Origin: Nevskiales bacterium
GTDB taxonomy: Bacteria > Pseudomonadota > Gammaproteobacteria > Steroidobacterales > GCA-2729495
DNA: 64,000 nt
Reading direction: 5' to 3'
NCBI GenBank assembly: GCA_011526045.1
Contig: WYBE01000075.1
Span: forward strand, 21,844 to 85,843
Positions 15,268 through 26,883 of this stretch are shown here, in pieces (positions within the stretch are counted from its first letter, which is position 1; each line of letters starts with the position of its first letter). Below the pieces are notes generated by a model that saw only the letters and a program-made list of their open reading frames with translations, had not been told where the DNA came from and made no database searches. The translations under genes were made by a program, and so were the position numbers.

Positions 15268-15491
15268 TTCAGCAGATCGATTTCGACACGACGCGCTTCT
15301 TCGCGTCGCAACGACAGGGCGTAGCCCATGATCTGTACTTCCAGCGGATCGCCGCCGATGGCCCGGCGCGTCATCGCAATTTCCGAGCCCTCCAGGAGCC
15401 CAAGCGCCATGAGGCGCTGAACGAGCGGTCCGTCCCCGTCGATCCTGAGGATCCGGCCGCGCTGGCCCGGTTTCAATTCATCAAGCGTCAT
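15264..15491 (-). CDS. feoA: FeoA, ferrous iron transport accessory protein
   Basis: 75 aa SH3-like cytosolic protein required for FeoB function. It reads MTLDELKPGQRGRILRIDGD, with LMALGLLEGSEI and GDPLEVQIMGYALSLRREEA, the canonical FeoA strands. First gene of feoA-feoB-(Cys-rich) on the minus strand. The upstream 130 bp holds TATAGAAT near 15532-15539 on the minus strand as a candidate -10. Confidence 0.95.
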   Translation of the reverse strand: MTLDELKPGQRGRILRIDGDGPLVQRLMALGLLEGSEIAMTRRAIGGDPLEVQIMGYALSLRREEARRVEIDLLK

Positions 15492-15620
15492 CGTTCGGCT
15501 TCCCGCCGCGTGGGAATTGCACGCTTGACTATTCTATAGGGAGAACAAGGGTGCTGCCTGTGCAGGCAGCGCGACGTCTGGCCCGCTCGCAGGGCGGGTT
15601 CGCTGGCTATCGCCCCGGAT

Positions 15621-16817
15621 TCAGTTCGCCTGCGCGGGGTGCGGCAGGATGGGTCGGGTGGCGCCCTGCTGGAGCGTTTCGAGTTCCTGCTCGTAGACCC
15701 GGGTCAGCTCCTCGATCACTACCCGGGGCATTGGCTCGCCTTCCTCGGCGTGGGTGATTGTCTGGTAGCTTTCTTCGTACAGCTCCCAGTACTTCAGCTT
15801 GTTGGTGCTGGCGAGCAGCGGCGAGCGTTTCAGGCCGCGATCGAAGCGGCTGCGCAGCTCGTCCGGGTCGAGCCTTTCGGCGAAGTCGCGCACGGCATGG
15901 ATCATTGCCTTCAGGAGCGCGTTCTGGTGGTTTCTCACGTCATCGAATGCGGAGCGCACCGCCTGGTCGGGTGGCAGGTAGGACTCGCCCGGCTCGCCGA
16001 GCAGGTAGCGGAGCGCGTCCTGGACGTTGGCGGAGAACTTCAGCGGGTTGTTGCGGTTCGCCCGTATGATGGTTTGTGAGAGGCGCAAGGCGTCTTTCAT
16101 GCGGGCGCGGTTCTGCAGCAGTTCGGCAAGGCCCGTCAGCAGTTCGCGGGTAAGCCGGCCGGCAGTCTGCAGGACTTCGTCCGGGTTCGAGCCGCGCAGG
16201 TCCGAGGGCTTCAGGCCGGCGGCCTTGCAGAAGGTTTCGAGTGCCTGTGCGCTGTTGGCCTGCGGCGGTGCTGCCGCCGGGGCCGGCTTCGCCGGCGCCG
16301 GCACGGCCACCGGCTTGCGCGCCGCGCTGCTCGCGTCCGCATCGGCCGGCTTGAGATGGCGCTCGAGGGCGTTGTAGTCGAAGGCCCGCAGCTTGCTTTC
16401 ATCGACCAGTTTCAGCTCGACGGACTCATCCACGGGCACGAGCTGGGCGCGCACCACGGAGTCCCGCATGCCGTCATCGGCCGGCTGTTCGCCGGCTGCA
16501 TCGAGTTCGACGGTGACTTCATATTCGCCAAGGCGCAGGCGGTCGCCGTTGAACAGGCGCTGCGGATGGCCGCGGCCGACGGCGGTATCCGCTCCGTTCA
16601 CGTACACGCCATTGCGACTCGTATCGACCAGGTAGTAGGCCCCCGCCTGGTAGTCGATGAGGGCGTGGCGGCTGGAGATGAAGCGCTTGTCGTCAGGCAA
16701 TACCCAGTCGTTGTCTGCGGCACGGCCGATCGTGCCGCCGCAGGCACGAAACTCACGCAGACCGCCGTTTTCCAGCTGGTCCTTCTGGTGACTGATGATG
16801 CGAAGGCGTAAAGCCAT
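15621..16817 (-). CDS. tagH: Type VI secretion-type FHA domain protein (TagH/ImpI-like), orphan
   Basis: 398 aa from ATG 16817 (MALRLRIISHQ). The N-terminal forkhead-associated domain (about 1-105) has the phosphothreonine-binding pattern G-x-I-G-R (GGTIGRAADN), S-S-R-H (FISSRHALI) and N-G-V-Y-V-N-G. After a Pro/Ala linker, the C-terminal 200 residues match the TagH/ImpI C-terminal domain (RANRNNPLKFSANVQDAL, VRNHQNALLKAMIHA). In T6SS clusters TagH is phosphorylated by the kinase PpkA; no other T6SS gene is here. Two Ser/Thr kinases are encoded elsewhere in the window, but linkage to them is speculative. Confidence 0.82.
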   Translation of the reverse strand: MALRLRIISHQKDQLENGGLREFRACGGTIGRAADNDWVLPDDKRFISSRHALIDYQAGAYYLVDTSRNGVYVNGADTAVGRGHPQRLFNGDRLRLGEYEVTVELDAAGEQPADDGMRDSVVRAQLVPVDESVELKLVDESKLRAFDYNALERHLKPADADASSAARKPVAVPAPAKPAPAAAPPQANSAQALETFCKAAGLKPSDLRGSNPDEVLQTAGRLTRELLTGLAELLQNRARMKDALRLSQTIIRANRNNPLKFSANVQDALRYLLGEPGESYLPPDQAVRSAFDDVRNHQNALLKAMIHAVRDFAERLDPDELRSRFDRGLKRSPLLASTNKLKYWELYEESYQTITHAEEGEPMPRVVIEELTRVYEQELETLQQGATRPILPHPAQAN

Positions 16818-16966
16818 GTCGACAATTCCTGCGCCCGTGCGCCGGGTCACCCACCGTGGTGGGGGAAACGACGGCCGGGAAACCGATTTCCGCCGCGCCA
16901 TCATGGCGGTCTGCGGCGGTGCTCGCAGTAGTCTGGTTCACAGTTTGTCGAGTCCGGGAGCGGGTC

Positions 16967-16993
16967 TTGGCGGCAGGTTTGCTGCGCTATAAT
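16967..16993 (+). promoter_or_regulatory. Promoter of the DUF1820 gene
   Basis: Perfect -10 TATAAT (16988-16993) with candidate -35 TTGGCG (16967-16972) at a short 15-bp spacing. The leader to the ATG at 17058 is about 58 nt. Confidence 0.6.
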
Positions 16994-17057
16994 GCGCGCC
17001 CGGTCCGACGATGATGCACGGCTGCCCCGGACTGCCACAGGTTCACGCACCCCCGCA

Positions 17058-17399
17058 ATGTCGGCCCGACGACTTTACAAAATCTCATTTCTGAGTCAGG
17101 GCAAGGTCTACGAGATCTACGCCCGCTCGGTGGCCCAGGGCAGCCTGTTCGGCTTCATCGAGGTCGAAAAGCTGGTGTTCGGCGAACGCAGCAGCGTGGT
17201 GCTCGACCCCTCCGAGGAGCGCATCAAGTCGGAGTTCCAGGGCGTGCGCCGCACCTATCTGCCGATGCACGCCGTGCTGCGGATCGATGAGGTCGAAAAA
17301 GAGGGCGTCTGCAAGATCAGCAAGGCGGAAGGCGGCAACGTGGCGCAGTTTCCCATGCCGGTATTCGCTCCCGGCAGTCGCAATGACGGCGGCGAGTGA
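17058..17399 (+). CDS. DUF1820 family protein
   Basis: 113 aa, small cytosolic protein of unknown function, widespread in gammaproteobacteria. It starts MSARRLYKISFLSQGKVYEI, continues with GFIEVEKLVFGER and VVLDPSEERIKSEF, and ends with an acidic, Gly-rich tail. ATG 17058 fits the family start; the in-frame extension to 16992 overlaps the promoter -10. It lies 30 nt upstream of purL on the same strand and may be co-transcribed with it. Confidence 0.85.
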   Translation: MSARRLYKISFLSQGKVYEIYARSVAQGSLFGFIEVEKLVFGERSSVVLDPSEERIKSEFQGVRRTYLPMHAVLRIDEVEKEGVCKISKAEGGNVAQFPMPVFAPGSRNDGGE

Positions 17400-17429
17400 G
17401 GCTCGCGGCCGGCCGCCGCCATACTGACG

Positions 17430-20400
17430 ATGCTTGAGATTGCCGGATCACCGGCCCTGACCGCATCGCGGCTCGCGCGACTGCTGAAGGCCATCCACGC
17501 GACGCACCCGCACATCCGCTCGGTCGAGGCACGCTTCATTCACTATCTCGACGTGACGCGACCGCTGCAGCCTGCGCAGCGCCTCACGCTCGACGAGCTG
17601 CTGCGTTACGGGCCCGCTGCGCCAGCCGGTTCGCCGGCGGCCGCGGTCCTGTGGGTCGTCCCACGGCTCGGAACCATCTCGCCGTGGTCCAGCAAGGCGA
17701 CCGACATCCTGCGCAACAGCGGGCTCGATGCCGTGCAACGCTGCGAGCGTGGCATTGCCTACGGCTTCGTCGCCGGGCAGCCGTTGTCCCAGGCCGACGT
17801 GCGTGCGCTCGCGCCGTTGCTGCATGACCGGATGACGGAAACGGCGCTGACCCGGCCGCCCACCTCTGCGGAGCTCTTCGCCGGGGCGAGGCCCGCCCCG
17901 TTGCGGCGGGTGCCGTTGGCCCGGCTCGGCCGCGGCGCGCTGGAAGAGGCAAACCGCGCCTGGGGACTGGCGTTGTCGGACGAGGAAGTGGACTACCTCG
18001 AGTCGCGTTTCCGGGAACTCGCGCGCGATCCCACCGACGCCGAGTTGATGATGTTCGCGCAGGCCAACTCCGAGCACTGCCGTCACAAGATATTCAATGC
18101 AAGCTGGACCATTGACGATGCCAGGCAGCCGCACAGCCTGTTCGACCTGATCCGCAGCACTCACGCTGCCAGCCCGCAGGGCGTGCTCAGTGCCTACAGC
18201 GACAATGCGGCGGTGATCGAAGGAGCGATGGCGGCGCGCCTGCTCGCCGATCCGCTGACCGGCGAATACCGGTTGCAGCGCGAATGCACGCACACCCTGC
18301 TGAAGGTGGAAACGCACAATCACCCCACCGCCATTTCGCCATTTCCTGGGGCGGCGACGGGTGCCGGTGGCGAGATCCGTGACGAAGGCGCCACGGGTCG
18401 TGGCGCACGGCCCAAGGCCGGCATGGCCGGGTTCACCGTGTCACACCTGCGGCTGCCGGCATGCCCGCAGCCCTGGGAGGCGGACGATGTCGGCCGGCCC
18501 CGGCGACTGGCGTCGGCGCTGCAGATCATGCTCGAGGGACCGATCGGTGCGGCGGCTTTCAACAATGAATTCGGACGGCCGAACATCGCCGGCTACTTCC
18601 GCAGCTTCGAGCAGGCGGTGCCGGGTGAGCCCGGCCGCGCCTGGGGTTACCACAAGCCGATCATGATTGCGGGCGGGCTCGGCAACATTCGCGGCGACGA
18701 CGTGCACAAGACCGGGGTGCCGGAGGGCTCGCTCCTGATCGTGATCGGCGGTCCGGCCATGCTGATCGGGCTCGGCGGCGGTGCGGCGTCTTCCATGATC
18801 AGCGGGCAGAGCACCGAGGACCTGGATTTCGCTTCGGTGCAGAGGGGCAACCCGGAGATGCAACGTCGCGCCCAGGAGGTGATCGAGGCCTGCTGGAGCG
18901 CCGGTGCGGGGCCGTCCGGGCGCAATCCCATCCTGATGATTCATGACGTCGGTGCCGGTGGCCTGTCGAACGCGCTGCCGGAACTGGTCCATGGCAGCGG
19001 ACGCGGCGGTCGCATCGAACTGCGCGAGGTTCCGAACGCGGAGCCGGGCATGGCGCCGGCACAGATCTGGTGCAACGAGGCGCAGGAGCGCTACGTGCTC
19101 GCGATTGCGCCGGATGACCTCGAGTGGTTTCGGGCCATCTGCCAGCGCGAGCGCTGCCCGTTCGCGGTCCTTGGCAGCGCGGATGCTTCCGGACGATTGC
19201 TGGTGAGCGACCGGCTGCTCGGCGAACCGGTGGTCGACATGCCGCTCGATGTGCTGCTCGGCAAGCCGCCAGCAACCCGCATGCGAGTGAAACGCCAGCC
19301 GCGCCCGGTCGGCCTGGCGGAGTTCGCCGGCATCGATCTGGCGGAGGCTTGCCGGCGGGTGTTGCGCTTTCCTGCGGTGGCCGACAAGTCGTTCCTGATC
19401 CACATCGGTGATCGAACGGTGGGCGGGCTGGTGCATCGTGACCAGCTCGTCGGACCCTGGCAGGTCGCGGTGAGTGACGTCGCGGTCACCGCGCTCGGGT
19501 TCGACGGCGAGGCGGGTGAAGCCATGGCGATCGGTGAGCGTCCGCCGCTGGCGATCATCGATCCGGCTGCCGCCGGCAGAATGGCGGTCGGTGAGGCACT
19601 GACCAATATCCTGAGCGCAGACGTGGGCGGTTTGCGACGCGTGCGCTTGTCGGCCAACTGGATGGCGGCAAGCGGCGTGAGCGGCGAGGACGAGGCGCTG
19701 TTCGATGCGGTGACTGCCGTCTCCGCGCTGTGCTGCGAGTTGGGCGTAGCCATTCCGGTGGGCAAGGATTCGCTGTCGATGCGCTCGGCATGGCAGGATC
19801 ACGGCGCGCCCCGGGCGGTGGTCGCGCCGGTCTCGCTCGTGGTGACCGCTTTTGCGCCGTTGGCCGATATTCGCCGAACGCTTACGCCCCAGCTCAGGCA
19901 GGAAGAGGGGAGCTGCCTGTACCTGCTCGAACTCGTCCCCGGTGGGCAGCATCGGCTCGGCGGGTCCTGTCTCGCGCAGGCATTTGGCGTGCGGGGCGGC
20001 CCGGTGCCGGATCTCGACGATGCGCAGCGGTTCATGCAACTGGTCGCCTGCGTACTGGCCCTGCACGAGCGTCACCTGATGCTCGCCTACCACGACCGCT
20101 CCGACGGCGGACTATTCGCGGCATTGTGCGAGATGGCATTTGCAGGACGCGCGGGCCTCAGCGTCGAGTTGGCGTCCGGTAACTCCGCTCAGGTGCTCGG
20201 CGCACTGTTCAGCGAGGAACTGGGCGTGCTCATCCAGGTGCGTCAGGGGGACGTGGCTGCCGTCGAGGCGGTGGCCGCCGAACACGGGGTCGGTGAATGT
20301 CTGCGCCGCGTCGCCGTCGTGACCCGCGACGACCGCCTGCTGTTCCAGCAGCGCGGTACGGTGTTGCTGGACTTCGATCGCAATGAACTGTACGCGCTCT

Positions 20401-21326
20401 GGTCGGAGCTCAGTTACCACATGCAGGCCCTGCGGGATAATCCCGAGAGCGCTGCGCAGGCCTACGACGCCGGGCTCGATGCGGACGATCCGGGACTCGC
20501 GCCGCGACTGACCTTCGATCCGGCGGCGGCGCCGCGAGTGGTCACAGGCGCGGCGCCGCGGGTTGCGATCCTGCGCGAGCAGGGCATCAATGGCCAGGTC
20601 GAAATGGCGGCCGCGTTCCTGCGTGCCGGGTTTGCGCCGGTGGACGTGCACATGTCGGACCTGCTCGCCGGCCGGCGCAGCCTCGGGGAGTTTCGCGGCC
20701 TGGTGGCCTGCGGTGGATTCTCCTATGGCGACGTGCTGGGTGCAGGCGGCGGCTGGGCCAAGTCGATCCTGTTCAACGCCGCCATGCGCGAGCAGTTCCA
20801 GGCATTTTTTGCGCGCCCCGACACCTTTGCCCTCGGGGTCTGCAACGGCTGCCAGATGCTGTCGGCCCTGCAGCCGCTCATTCCCGGCGCCGGGCACTGG
20901 CCGCGCTTCGTGCAGAACCTCTCGGAGCAGTTCGAGGCGCGCCTGAGCCTGGTGGAGATACTGCCCGGCACGTCCATCTTTACCCAGGGCATGACCGGCA
21001 GTCGTTTGCTGATCGCTACCTCCCACGGCGAGGGTCGCGCGGAGTTCGCGGCCTTGTCCGATCTAGCGGCGTGCTTCGCAGGCGGGCAGGTCGCCCTGCG
21101 CTACGTGGACAACCACGGACGTCCTGCCACATGTTATCCGGCGAATCCGAATGGTTCGCCGGATGGCGTGGCCGGTTTCAGTGCCGCAGACGGCAGGGTG
21201 CTTATCATGATGCCGCATCCCGAGCGCGTGCACCTCAGCTTCCAGCACTCCTGGCACCCGGACGGATGGGGCGAAGAGGGGCCGTGGATGCGCATATTCC
21301 ACAACGCCCGCGCCTGGGTCGGCTGA
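17430..21326 (+). CDS. purL: PurL, phosphoribosylformylglycinamidine synthase
   Basis: 1298 aa, the large gammaproteobacterial form that joins synthetase and glutaminase in one chain (fourth step of de novo purine synthesis: FGAR + Gln + ATP to FGAM). N-terminal PurS-like domain; linker; FGAM synthase core with ANSEHCRHKIFNA, VETHNHPTAISPFPGAATG and GGLSNALPELVHG; duplicated AIR-synthase-like halves. The C-terminal class I glutaminase has its nucleophile Cys in GVCNGCQMLSAL and the His/Glu region in MMPHPERV. Length matches the family. It converges on the zinc-ribbon gene. Confidence 0.97.
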   Translation: MLEIAGSPALTASRLARLLKAIHATHPHIRSVEARFIHYLDVTRPLQPAQRLTLDELLRYGPAAPAGSPAAAVLWVVPRLGTISPWSSKATDILRNSGLDAVQRCERGIAYGFVAGQPLSQADVRALAPLLHDRMTETALTRPPTSAELFAGARPAPLRRVPLARLGRGALEEANRAWGLALSDEEVDYLESRFRELARDPTDAELMMFAQANSEHCRHKIFNASWTIDDARQPHSLFDLIRSTHAASPQGVLSAYSDNAAVIEGAMAARLLADPLTGEYRLQRECTHTLLKVETHNHPTAISPFPGAATGAGGEIRDEGATGRGARPKAGMAGFTVSHLRLPACPQPWEADDVGRPRRLASALQIMLEGPIGAAAFNNEFGRPNIAGYFRSFEQAVPGEPGRAWGYHKPIMIAGGLGNIRGDDVHKTGVPEGSLLIVIGGPAMLIGLGGGAASSMISGQSTEDLDFASVQRGNPEMQRRAQEVIEACWSAGAGPSGRNPILMIHDVGAGGLSNALPELVHGSGRGGRIELREVPNAEPGMAPAQIWCNEAQERYVLAIAPDDLEWFRAICQRERCPFAVLGSADASGRLLVSDRLLGEPVVDMPLDVLLGKPPATRMRVKRQPRPVGLAEFAGIDLAEACRRVLRFPAVADKSFLIHIGDRTVGGLVHRDQLVGPWQVAVSDVAVTALGFDGEAGEAMAIGERPPLAIIDPAAAGRMAVGEALTNILSADVGGLRRVRLSANWMAASGVSGEDEALFDAVTAVSALCCELGVAIPVGKDSLSMRSAWQDHGAPRAVVAPVSLVVTAFAPLADIRRTLTPQLRQEEGSCLYLLELVPGGQHRLGGSCLAQAFGVRGGPVPDLDDAQRFMQLVACVLALHERHLMLAYHDRSDGGLFAALCEMAFAGRAGLSVELASGNSAQVLGALFSEELGVLIQVRQGDVAAVEAVAAEHGVGECLRRVAVVTRDDRLLFQQRGTVLLDFDRNELYALWSELSYHMQALRDNPESAAQAYDAGLDADDPGLAPRLTFDPAAAPRVVTGAAPRVAILREQGINGQVEMAAAFLRAGFAPVDVHMSDLLAGRRSLGEFRGLVACGGFSYGDVLGAGGGWAKSILFNAAMREQFQAFFARPDTFALGVCNGCQMLSALQPLIPGAGHWPRFVQNLSEQFEARLSLVEILPGTSIFTQGMTGSRLLIATSHGEGRAEFAALSDLAACFAGGQVALRYVDNHGRPATCYPANPNGSPDGVAGFSAADGRVLIMMPHPERVHLSFQHSWHPDGWGEEGPWMRIFHNARAWVG

Positions 21327-21343
21327 GCCGATCGCAGGGGCGC

Positions 21344-22066
21344 TCAGCCTTCGGCCGAACGTGCTCCGGGTCTCGCGGTTGCCGGGCGCGCAGCCGCGGC
21401 AGACTCGGCGGGAAAGTGGCGCAGCCGCAGGGCCTGCAGGAATTTCGCCCGCCGGACGTAGGTCTGGTAAAGCAGATCCTTCATGGTCTCGAGGAGCACG
21501 GCCGACTGCGCACGGTTCAACGGTGGCGGTGAGGTGCCGGCCGCCGGTTCGCCTTCGAACAGCACGCGCCGGATGGCATCGAAGGTGGCGTCGTCGATCT
21601 CCGCCATCATGCGCACGTCCGCAACCTGGTCGAAGATGCGCAGGCGGCTGCGTTCGCCCAGGTCCTCGAGCATTGCCTGGGTCGTCGCCCGGCACATTGC
21701 GGCGAATGCTTGCAGCAGACCGGCGCGGTAGCACGCGAGGGTCTCGCGGAAAACCCCGGCCACCGGTTCCGGCAGGTACGCGTAATTGAAACGTTCCGGC
21801 GCCGGCTCCAGTTCCTCCGGCGCGGGGTGAAACTCCACGCGATCTGCGTGCCAGGCGCGGACGCGGTAGCGGAAGAACAGCGGAGTGCGGCAGGAATCGC
21901 ACTGGAGCACGATCCCGACTTTTGCGGGCCTGTCGGCCCGCACGCGTGCGAACGACGGACAGGCCAGCAGCGAAAGGTGCGACACCGTACCGCAATGCGG
22001 GCACTCACCGCTGACGGCCTCCCGGTGCAGCCGGTTCTGGTTGTCCAGCCAGGCAACTGTCGTCAT
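21344..22066 (-). CDS. Zinc-ribbon protein of unknown function (DUF4145-like)
   Basis: 240 aa from ATG 22066, which has GGGAGG nearby upstream. Residues 1-70 form a zinc ribbon with C-P-H-C and C-D-S-C pairs (GECPHCGTVSHLS and VLQCDSCRTPLFF). The remaining helical part (YLPEPVAGVFRETLACYRAG, AMCRATTQAMLEDLG) resembles DUF4145-type domains found in restriction and nucleic-acid-linked proteins. The C-terminus is Ala/Arg-rich. It lies 35 nt downstream of ettA on the same strand. Function not assigned. Confidence 0.7.
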   Translation of the reverse strand: MTTVAWLDNQNRLHREAVSGECPHCGTVSHLSLLACPSFARVRADRPAKVGIVLQCDSCRTPLFFRYRVRAWHADRVEFHPAPEELEPAPERFNYAYLPEPVAGVFRETLACYRAGLLQAFAAMCRATTQAMLEDLGERSRLRIFDQVADVRMMAEIDDATFDAIRRVLFEGEPAAGTSPPPLNRAQSAVLLETMKDLLYQTYVRRAKFLQALRLRHFPAESAAAARPATARPGARSAEG

Positions 22067-22101
22067 GCGGTTTCCTCCCTTCGTTACCAGCCCCCTGCCG
22101 G

Positions 22102-23775
<1,674 letters not shown>

Positions 23776-23965
23776 GCTGGAGACTTGGTTTGCGCAACGC
23801 AGCCGCGATTATTCCCGATGCGGCCCTTGATTGGCCAGCAAGCCGGCGTTGGGGCGGTGATTCCGCCGGTGGCCCGGATGGCCGCGCCATGCGCACCGAA
23901 CAGGCGCCGGAATCACGATCACGGGGCCCGGCTTCGCCTGCCTGAAGACCGGCGCGGCGCTCGGG

Positions 23966-23993
23966 TACAATTGCGCCCTTTCTCGCGCGGAGG
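23966..23993 (+). promoter_or_regulatory. Candidate -10 and ribosome site of glyA
   Basis: TACAAT at 23966-23971 is a good -10, with no strong -35 seen; GGAGG at 23989-23993 is 5 nt before the glyA ATG. The implied leader is only about 20 nt, so no room for a riboswitch exists in this transcript. Confidence 0.5.
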
Positions 23994-23998
23994 CGGGC

Positions 23999-25252
23999 AT
24001 GTATACCAAAGACCTCAGGATCGCCGATTTTGATTCCGCCCTGGCGGCAGCGATCGCCGGCGAGGAACGACGCCAGGAAGAGCACATCGAGCTGATCGCC
24101 TCCGAGAATTACGCGAGCCCGCGCGTGCTCGAGGCGCAAGGCAGCGTGCTGACCAACAAGTACGCGGAGGGCTATCCCGGCCGGCGGTATTACGGCGGCT
24201 GCGAGTTCGTCGACCAGGCGGAGGATCTCGCGATCGAGCGCGCCCGCAAACTGTTCGGTGCCGCGTATGCCAACGTCCAGCCGCATTCCGGGTCGCAGGC
24301 CAACGCCGCGGTCTACATGGCGTTGCTGAATCCCGGGGACACGGTGCTCGGCATGAGCCTCGCGCACGGCGGCCACCTCACCCATGGATCACCGGTCAAC
24401 TTCTCCGGCCGGCTGTACCGGATCCTGTCATACGGCCTCGACCCGCAGACCGGCGAGATCGACTACGCGGCCGCCGAGGCCCTTGCACGCGAGCATCGTC
24501 CCCGGATGATCATTGCCGGGTTCTCGGCGTACTCCCGCGTCGTGGACTGGCAGCGATTCCGGAAAATCGCCGATGACGTCGGTGCGTACTTTTTCGTCGA
24601 TATGGCGCACGTGGCCGGCCTGGTTGCAGCCGGTGAGTACCCGAACCCTGTGCCGATCGCCGATGTGACGACCACCACCACCCACAAGACACTGCGCGGG
24701 CCGCGCGGGGGGCTCATTCTTGCCCGCGAGAACGACGAGATCACGAAGAAACTCAGTTCGCTGGTGTTTCCCGGCACGCAGGGCGGCCCGCTGATGCACG
24801 TGATTGCCGCCAAGGCGGTGGCGCTTCTGGAAGCCATGCAGCCCGAGTTCCGGACCTACCAGGTACAGGTCAAGGCCAATGCCCGCCAGCTGGCGGCCGG
24901 TCTCGCCGGCCGTGGTTACCGGATCGTGTCCGGTGGCACCGACAATCACATGTTCCTCGTGGACCTCATCGACAAGAACATCACCGGCAAGGACGCGGAT
25001 GCGGCGCTCGGGCGGGCCAATATCACCGTCAACAAGAATGCGGTGCCGAACGATCCGCGCTCGCCGTTCGTCACCAGCGGGCTGCGCATGGGGACGCCGG
25101 CGATCACGACACGCGGTTTCGGTTCGGCCGAGGTCGAACTCCTCGGCGGCTGGATTGCTGAAGTGCTCGCCGACCTCGGCGACGAGGCGCGGCTGGCGCG
25201 GGTGCGGGCCGCTGTCGTCGAGTTGTGCCGGGGATTTCCGGTGTACGGCTGA
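23999..25252 (+). CDS. glyA: GlyA, serine hydroxymethyltransferase
   Basis: 417 aa PLP enzyme converting serine + THF to glycine + 5,10-methylene-THF, the main one-carbon source. The PLP lysine is Lys230 in [41 protein letters not shown] and PHSGSQAN are standard. Length equals the E. coli enzyme. It leads the nrdR-rib operon with a 27-nt gap to nrdR, as in many gammaproteobacteria. Confidence 0.98.
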   Translation: MYTKDLRIADFDSALAAAIAGEERRQEEHIELIASENYASPRVLEAQGSVLTNKYAEGYPGRRYYGGCEFVDQAEDLAIERARKLFGAAYANVQPHSGSQANAAVYMALLNPGDTVLGMSLAHGGHLTHGSPVNFSGRLYRILSYGLDPQTGEIDYAAAEALAREHRPRMIIAGFSAYSRVVDWQRFRKIADDVGAYFFVDMAHVAGLVAAGEYPNPVPIADVTTTTTHKTLRGPRGGLILARENDEITKKLSSLVFPGTQGGPLMHVIAAKAVALLEAMQPEFRTYQVQVKANARQLAAGLAGRGYRIVSGGTDNHMFLVDLIDKNITGKDADAALGRANITVNKNAVPNDPRSPFVTSGLRMGTPAITTRGFGSAEVELLGGWIAEVLADLGDEARLARVRAAVVELCRGFPVYG

Positions 25253-25279
25253 CCGGCGCGCCCGTCCGGCATTGCAGCC

Positions 25280-25783
25280 ATGCACTGCCCCTTCTGCAGC
25301 CACGAAGAGACCAAGGTGATCGACTCGCGCCTCAGCGGCGAGGGCCGCCAGGTGCGCAGGCGTCGCGAGTGCCAGCAGTGCGGTGAGCGCTTTACCACGT
25401 TCGAAACCGCTGAGCTCGTCCTGCCCCGCCTCATCAAGCGTGACCAGTCGCGCGAACCCTTCGACGAAGCGAAATTGCGCAGTGGCATGGTGCGGGCGCT
25501 GGAGAAACGGCCGGTGAGCATGGAAGCGGTGGAGGCCGCCATTGCGCGAGTCATCCATGCCTTGCAGACGGTGGGCGAGCGCGAGATCGCCTCGCGCCAG
25601 GTGGGTGAAATGGTGATGGAGGAATTGCGTAATCTGGATGAGGTCGCTTACGTGCGTTTTGCCTCCGTGTACCGCAGCTTCCAGGACATCACCGAGTTCC
25701 AGGATGAGATCCGGCGCCTGCGCGAGAGCCGCGAGGCCGACGGGCGGCGCAACCAGATGTCGCTGCTTCCGGACGAGCCATGA
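25280..25783 (+). CDS. nrdR: NrdR, repressor of ribonucleotide reductase genes
   Basis: 167 aa. Zinc ribbon with C3-x2-C6 ([17 protein letters not shown]) and C-Q-Q-C ([15 protein letters not shown]), then an ATP-cone domain ([20 protein letters not shown]) that senses ATP/dATP. The C-terminus is extended and charged. Its stop overlaps the ribD start by 4 nt. NrdR binds NrdR boxes at nrd promoters; none is in this window. Confidence 0.97.
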   Translation: MHCPFCSHEETKVIDSRLSGEGRQVRRRRECQQCGERFTTFETAELVLPRLIKRDQSREPFDEAKLRSGMVRALEKRPVSMEAVEAAIARVIHALQTVGEREIASRQVGEMVMEELRNLDEVAYVRFASVYRSFQDITEFQDEIRRLRESREADGRRNQMSLLPDEP

Positions 25784-26883
25784 GCAGTGACGCCGAAGAT
25801 TTTCGCTGGATGGCGCAGGCGCTGCGGCTGGCCGCCCGCGGGCTGTTCAGCGCTCACCCGAATCCCCGGGTCGGCTGCGTCGTCGTTGCCGGTGGACGGG
25901 TGGTGGGCGAGGGCTGGCACAGGCGCACCGGCGGGCCGCATGCGGAGATCGTTGCGCTGCAGGAGGCTGGCGGGGCTGCTGCCGGCGCTACTGCCTATGT
26001 CACCCTGGAACCGTGTTGCCACCACGGGCGTACGCCACCTTGCACCGAGGCGCTGGTCGCCGCCGGCGTGCGTCGCGTCGTCTTTGCCGCAGCAGATCCG
26101 AATCCGCAGGTTGCAGGGGGCGGTGTCCGCAGCCTGACGGCCGCTGGTGTGGCGGTGACCGCTGGGGTCATGGAGGCGGAGGCGCGGGCGCTGAACGTCG
26201 GATTTTTCTCGCGGATGCAGCGCCAGCGTCCGTACCTGCGGGCCAAGCTTGCCACCAGCCTCGATGGACGCACGGCGCTCGCGAACGGCGCCAGCCGCTG
26301 GATCTCCAGCGAAGCGTCGCGCAACGATGCGCAGGCGCTGCGTGCGCGCAGCTCCGCGATCCTGACCGGTGTGGGCACGGTCCTGACCGACGATCCCGCC
26401 CTGACCGTGCGACGGCGCGATCTCGGCGACCTGGTGGCGCCGGCATGCGTGGTGCTCGACTCGGCATTGCGCACGCCGCCGGCCGCGCAGCTGATCGGGC
26501 ATTCGAGACGCACGCATGTTTTCTGCACCCGGCCCGAGGCCACGCGGCAGCGCGCGCTCGAGGCGGCGGGCGCCAGTGTCGAGGTGGTGGCCGAGACTGG
26601 CGGCCGGCCTGACCCCACGGCCGTGCTGCGGCGCCTGGCAGAACTCGGCATGAACGAGGTGTTGCTGGAGGCCGGCCCAGGCGTCAGCGGCGCAATGCTG
26701 GATGCGGGCCTGATCGACGAGATCGTGGTATACGTCGCACCACATGTCCTCGGTGCTGACGGCTTCGGCATGTTCGCCACGACAACGTTGTCGGAAATGT
26801 CTGCGCGGCCGGAATTCGACCTGGCGGACGTGCGCCGCATCGGGCCGGATTGCCGCCTGACCTTTCTCAAGCGGGGCCAATGA
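25780..26883 (+). CDS. ribD: RibD, bifunctional pyrimidine deaminase/reductase
   Basis: 367 aa, two consecutive riboflavin steps. The N-terminal deaminase domain has its zinc site H-A-E ([10 protein letters not shown]) and [11 protein letters not shown]. The C-terminal NADPH-dependent reductase domain begins near [15 protein letters not shown] and contains [10 protein letters not shown] and [13 protein letters not shown]. Standard length. It overlaps nrdR and ribE by a few bases at either end, indicating translational coupling. Confidence 0.97.
   Translation: MSSDAEDFRWMAQALRLAARGLFSAHPNPRVGCVVVAGGRVVGEGWHRRTGGPHAEIVALQEAGGAAAGATAYVTLEPCCHHGRTPPCTEALVAAGVRRVVFAAADPNPQVAGGGVRSLTAAGVAVTAGVMEAEARALNVGFFSRMQRQRPYLRAKLATSLDGRTALANGASRWISSEASRNDAQALRARSSAILTGVGTVLTDDPALTVRRRDLGDLVAPACVVLDSALRTPPAAQLIGHSRRTHVFCTRPEATRQRALEAAGASVEVVAETGGRPDPTAVLRRLAELGMNEVLLEAGPGVSGAMLDAGLIDEIVVYVAPHVLGADGFGMFATTTLSEMSARPEFDLADVRRIGPDCRLTFLKRGQ

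Noticed and set aside
13525..15324. 599-codon plus-strand open frame over feoB
   Set aside because: Antisense to feoB; no recognisable domain.
23776..25279. Possible glycine or FMN riboswitch before glyA or the rib genes
   Set aside because: The glyA leader is only about 20 nt after its -10, and the short gaps inside the rib operon hold no room for an FMN element.
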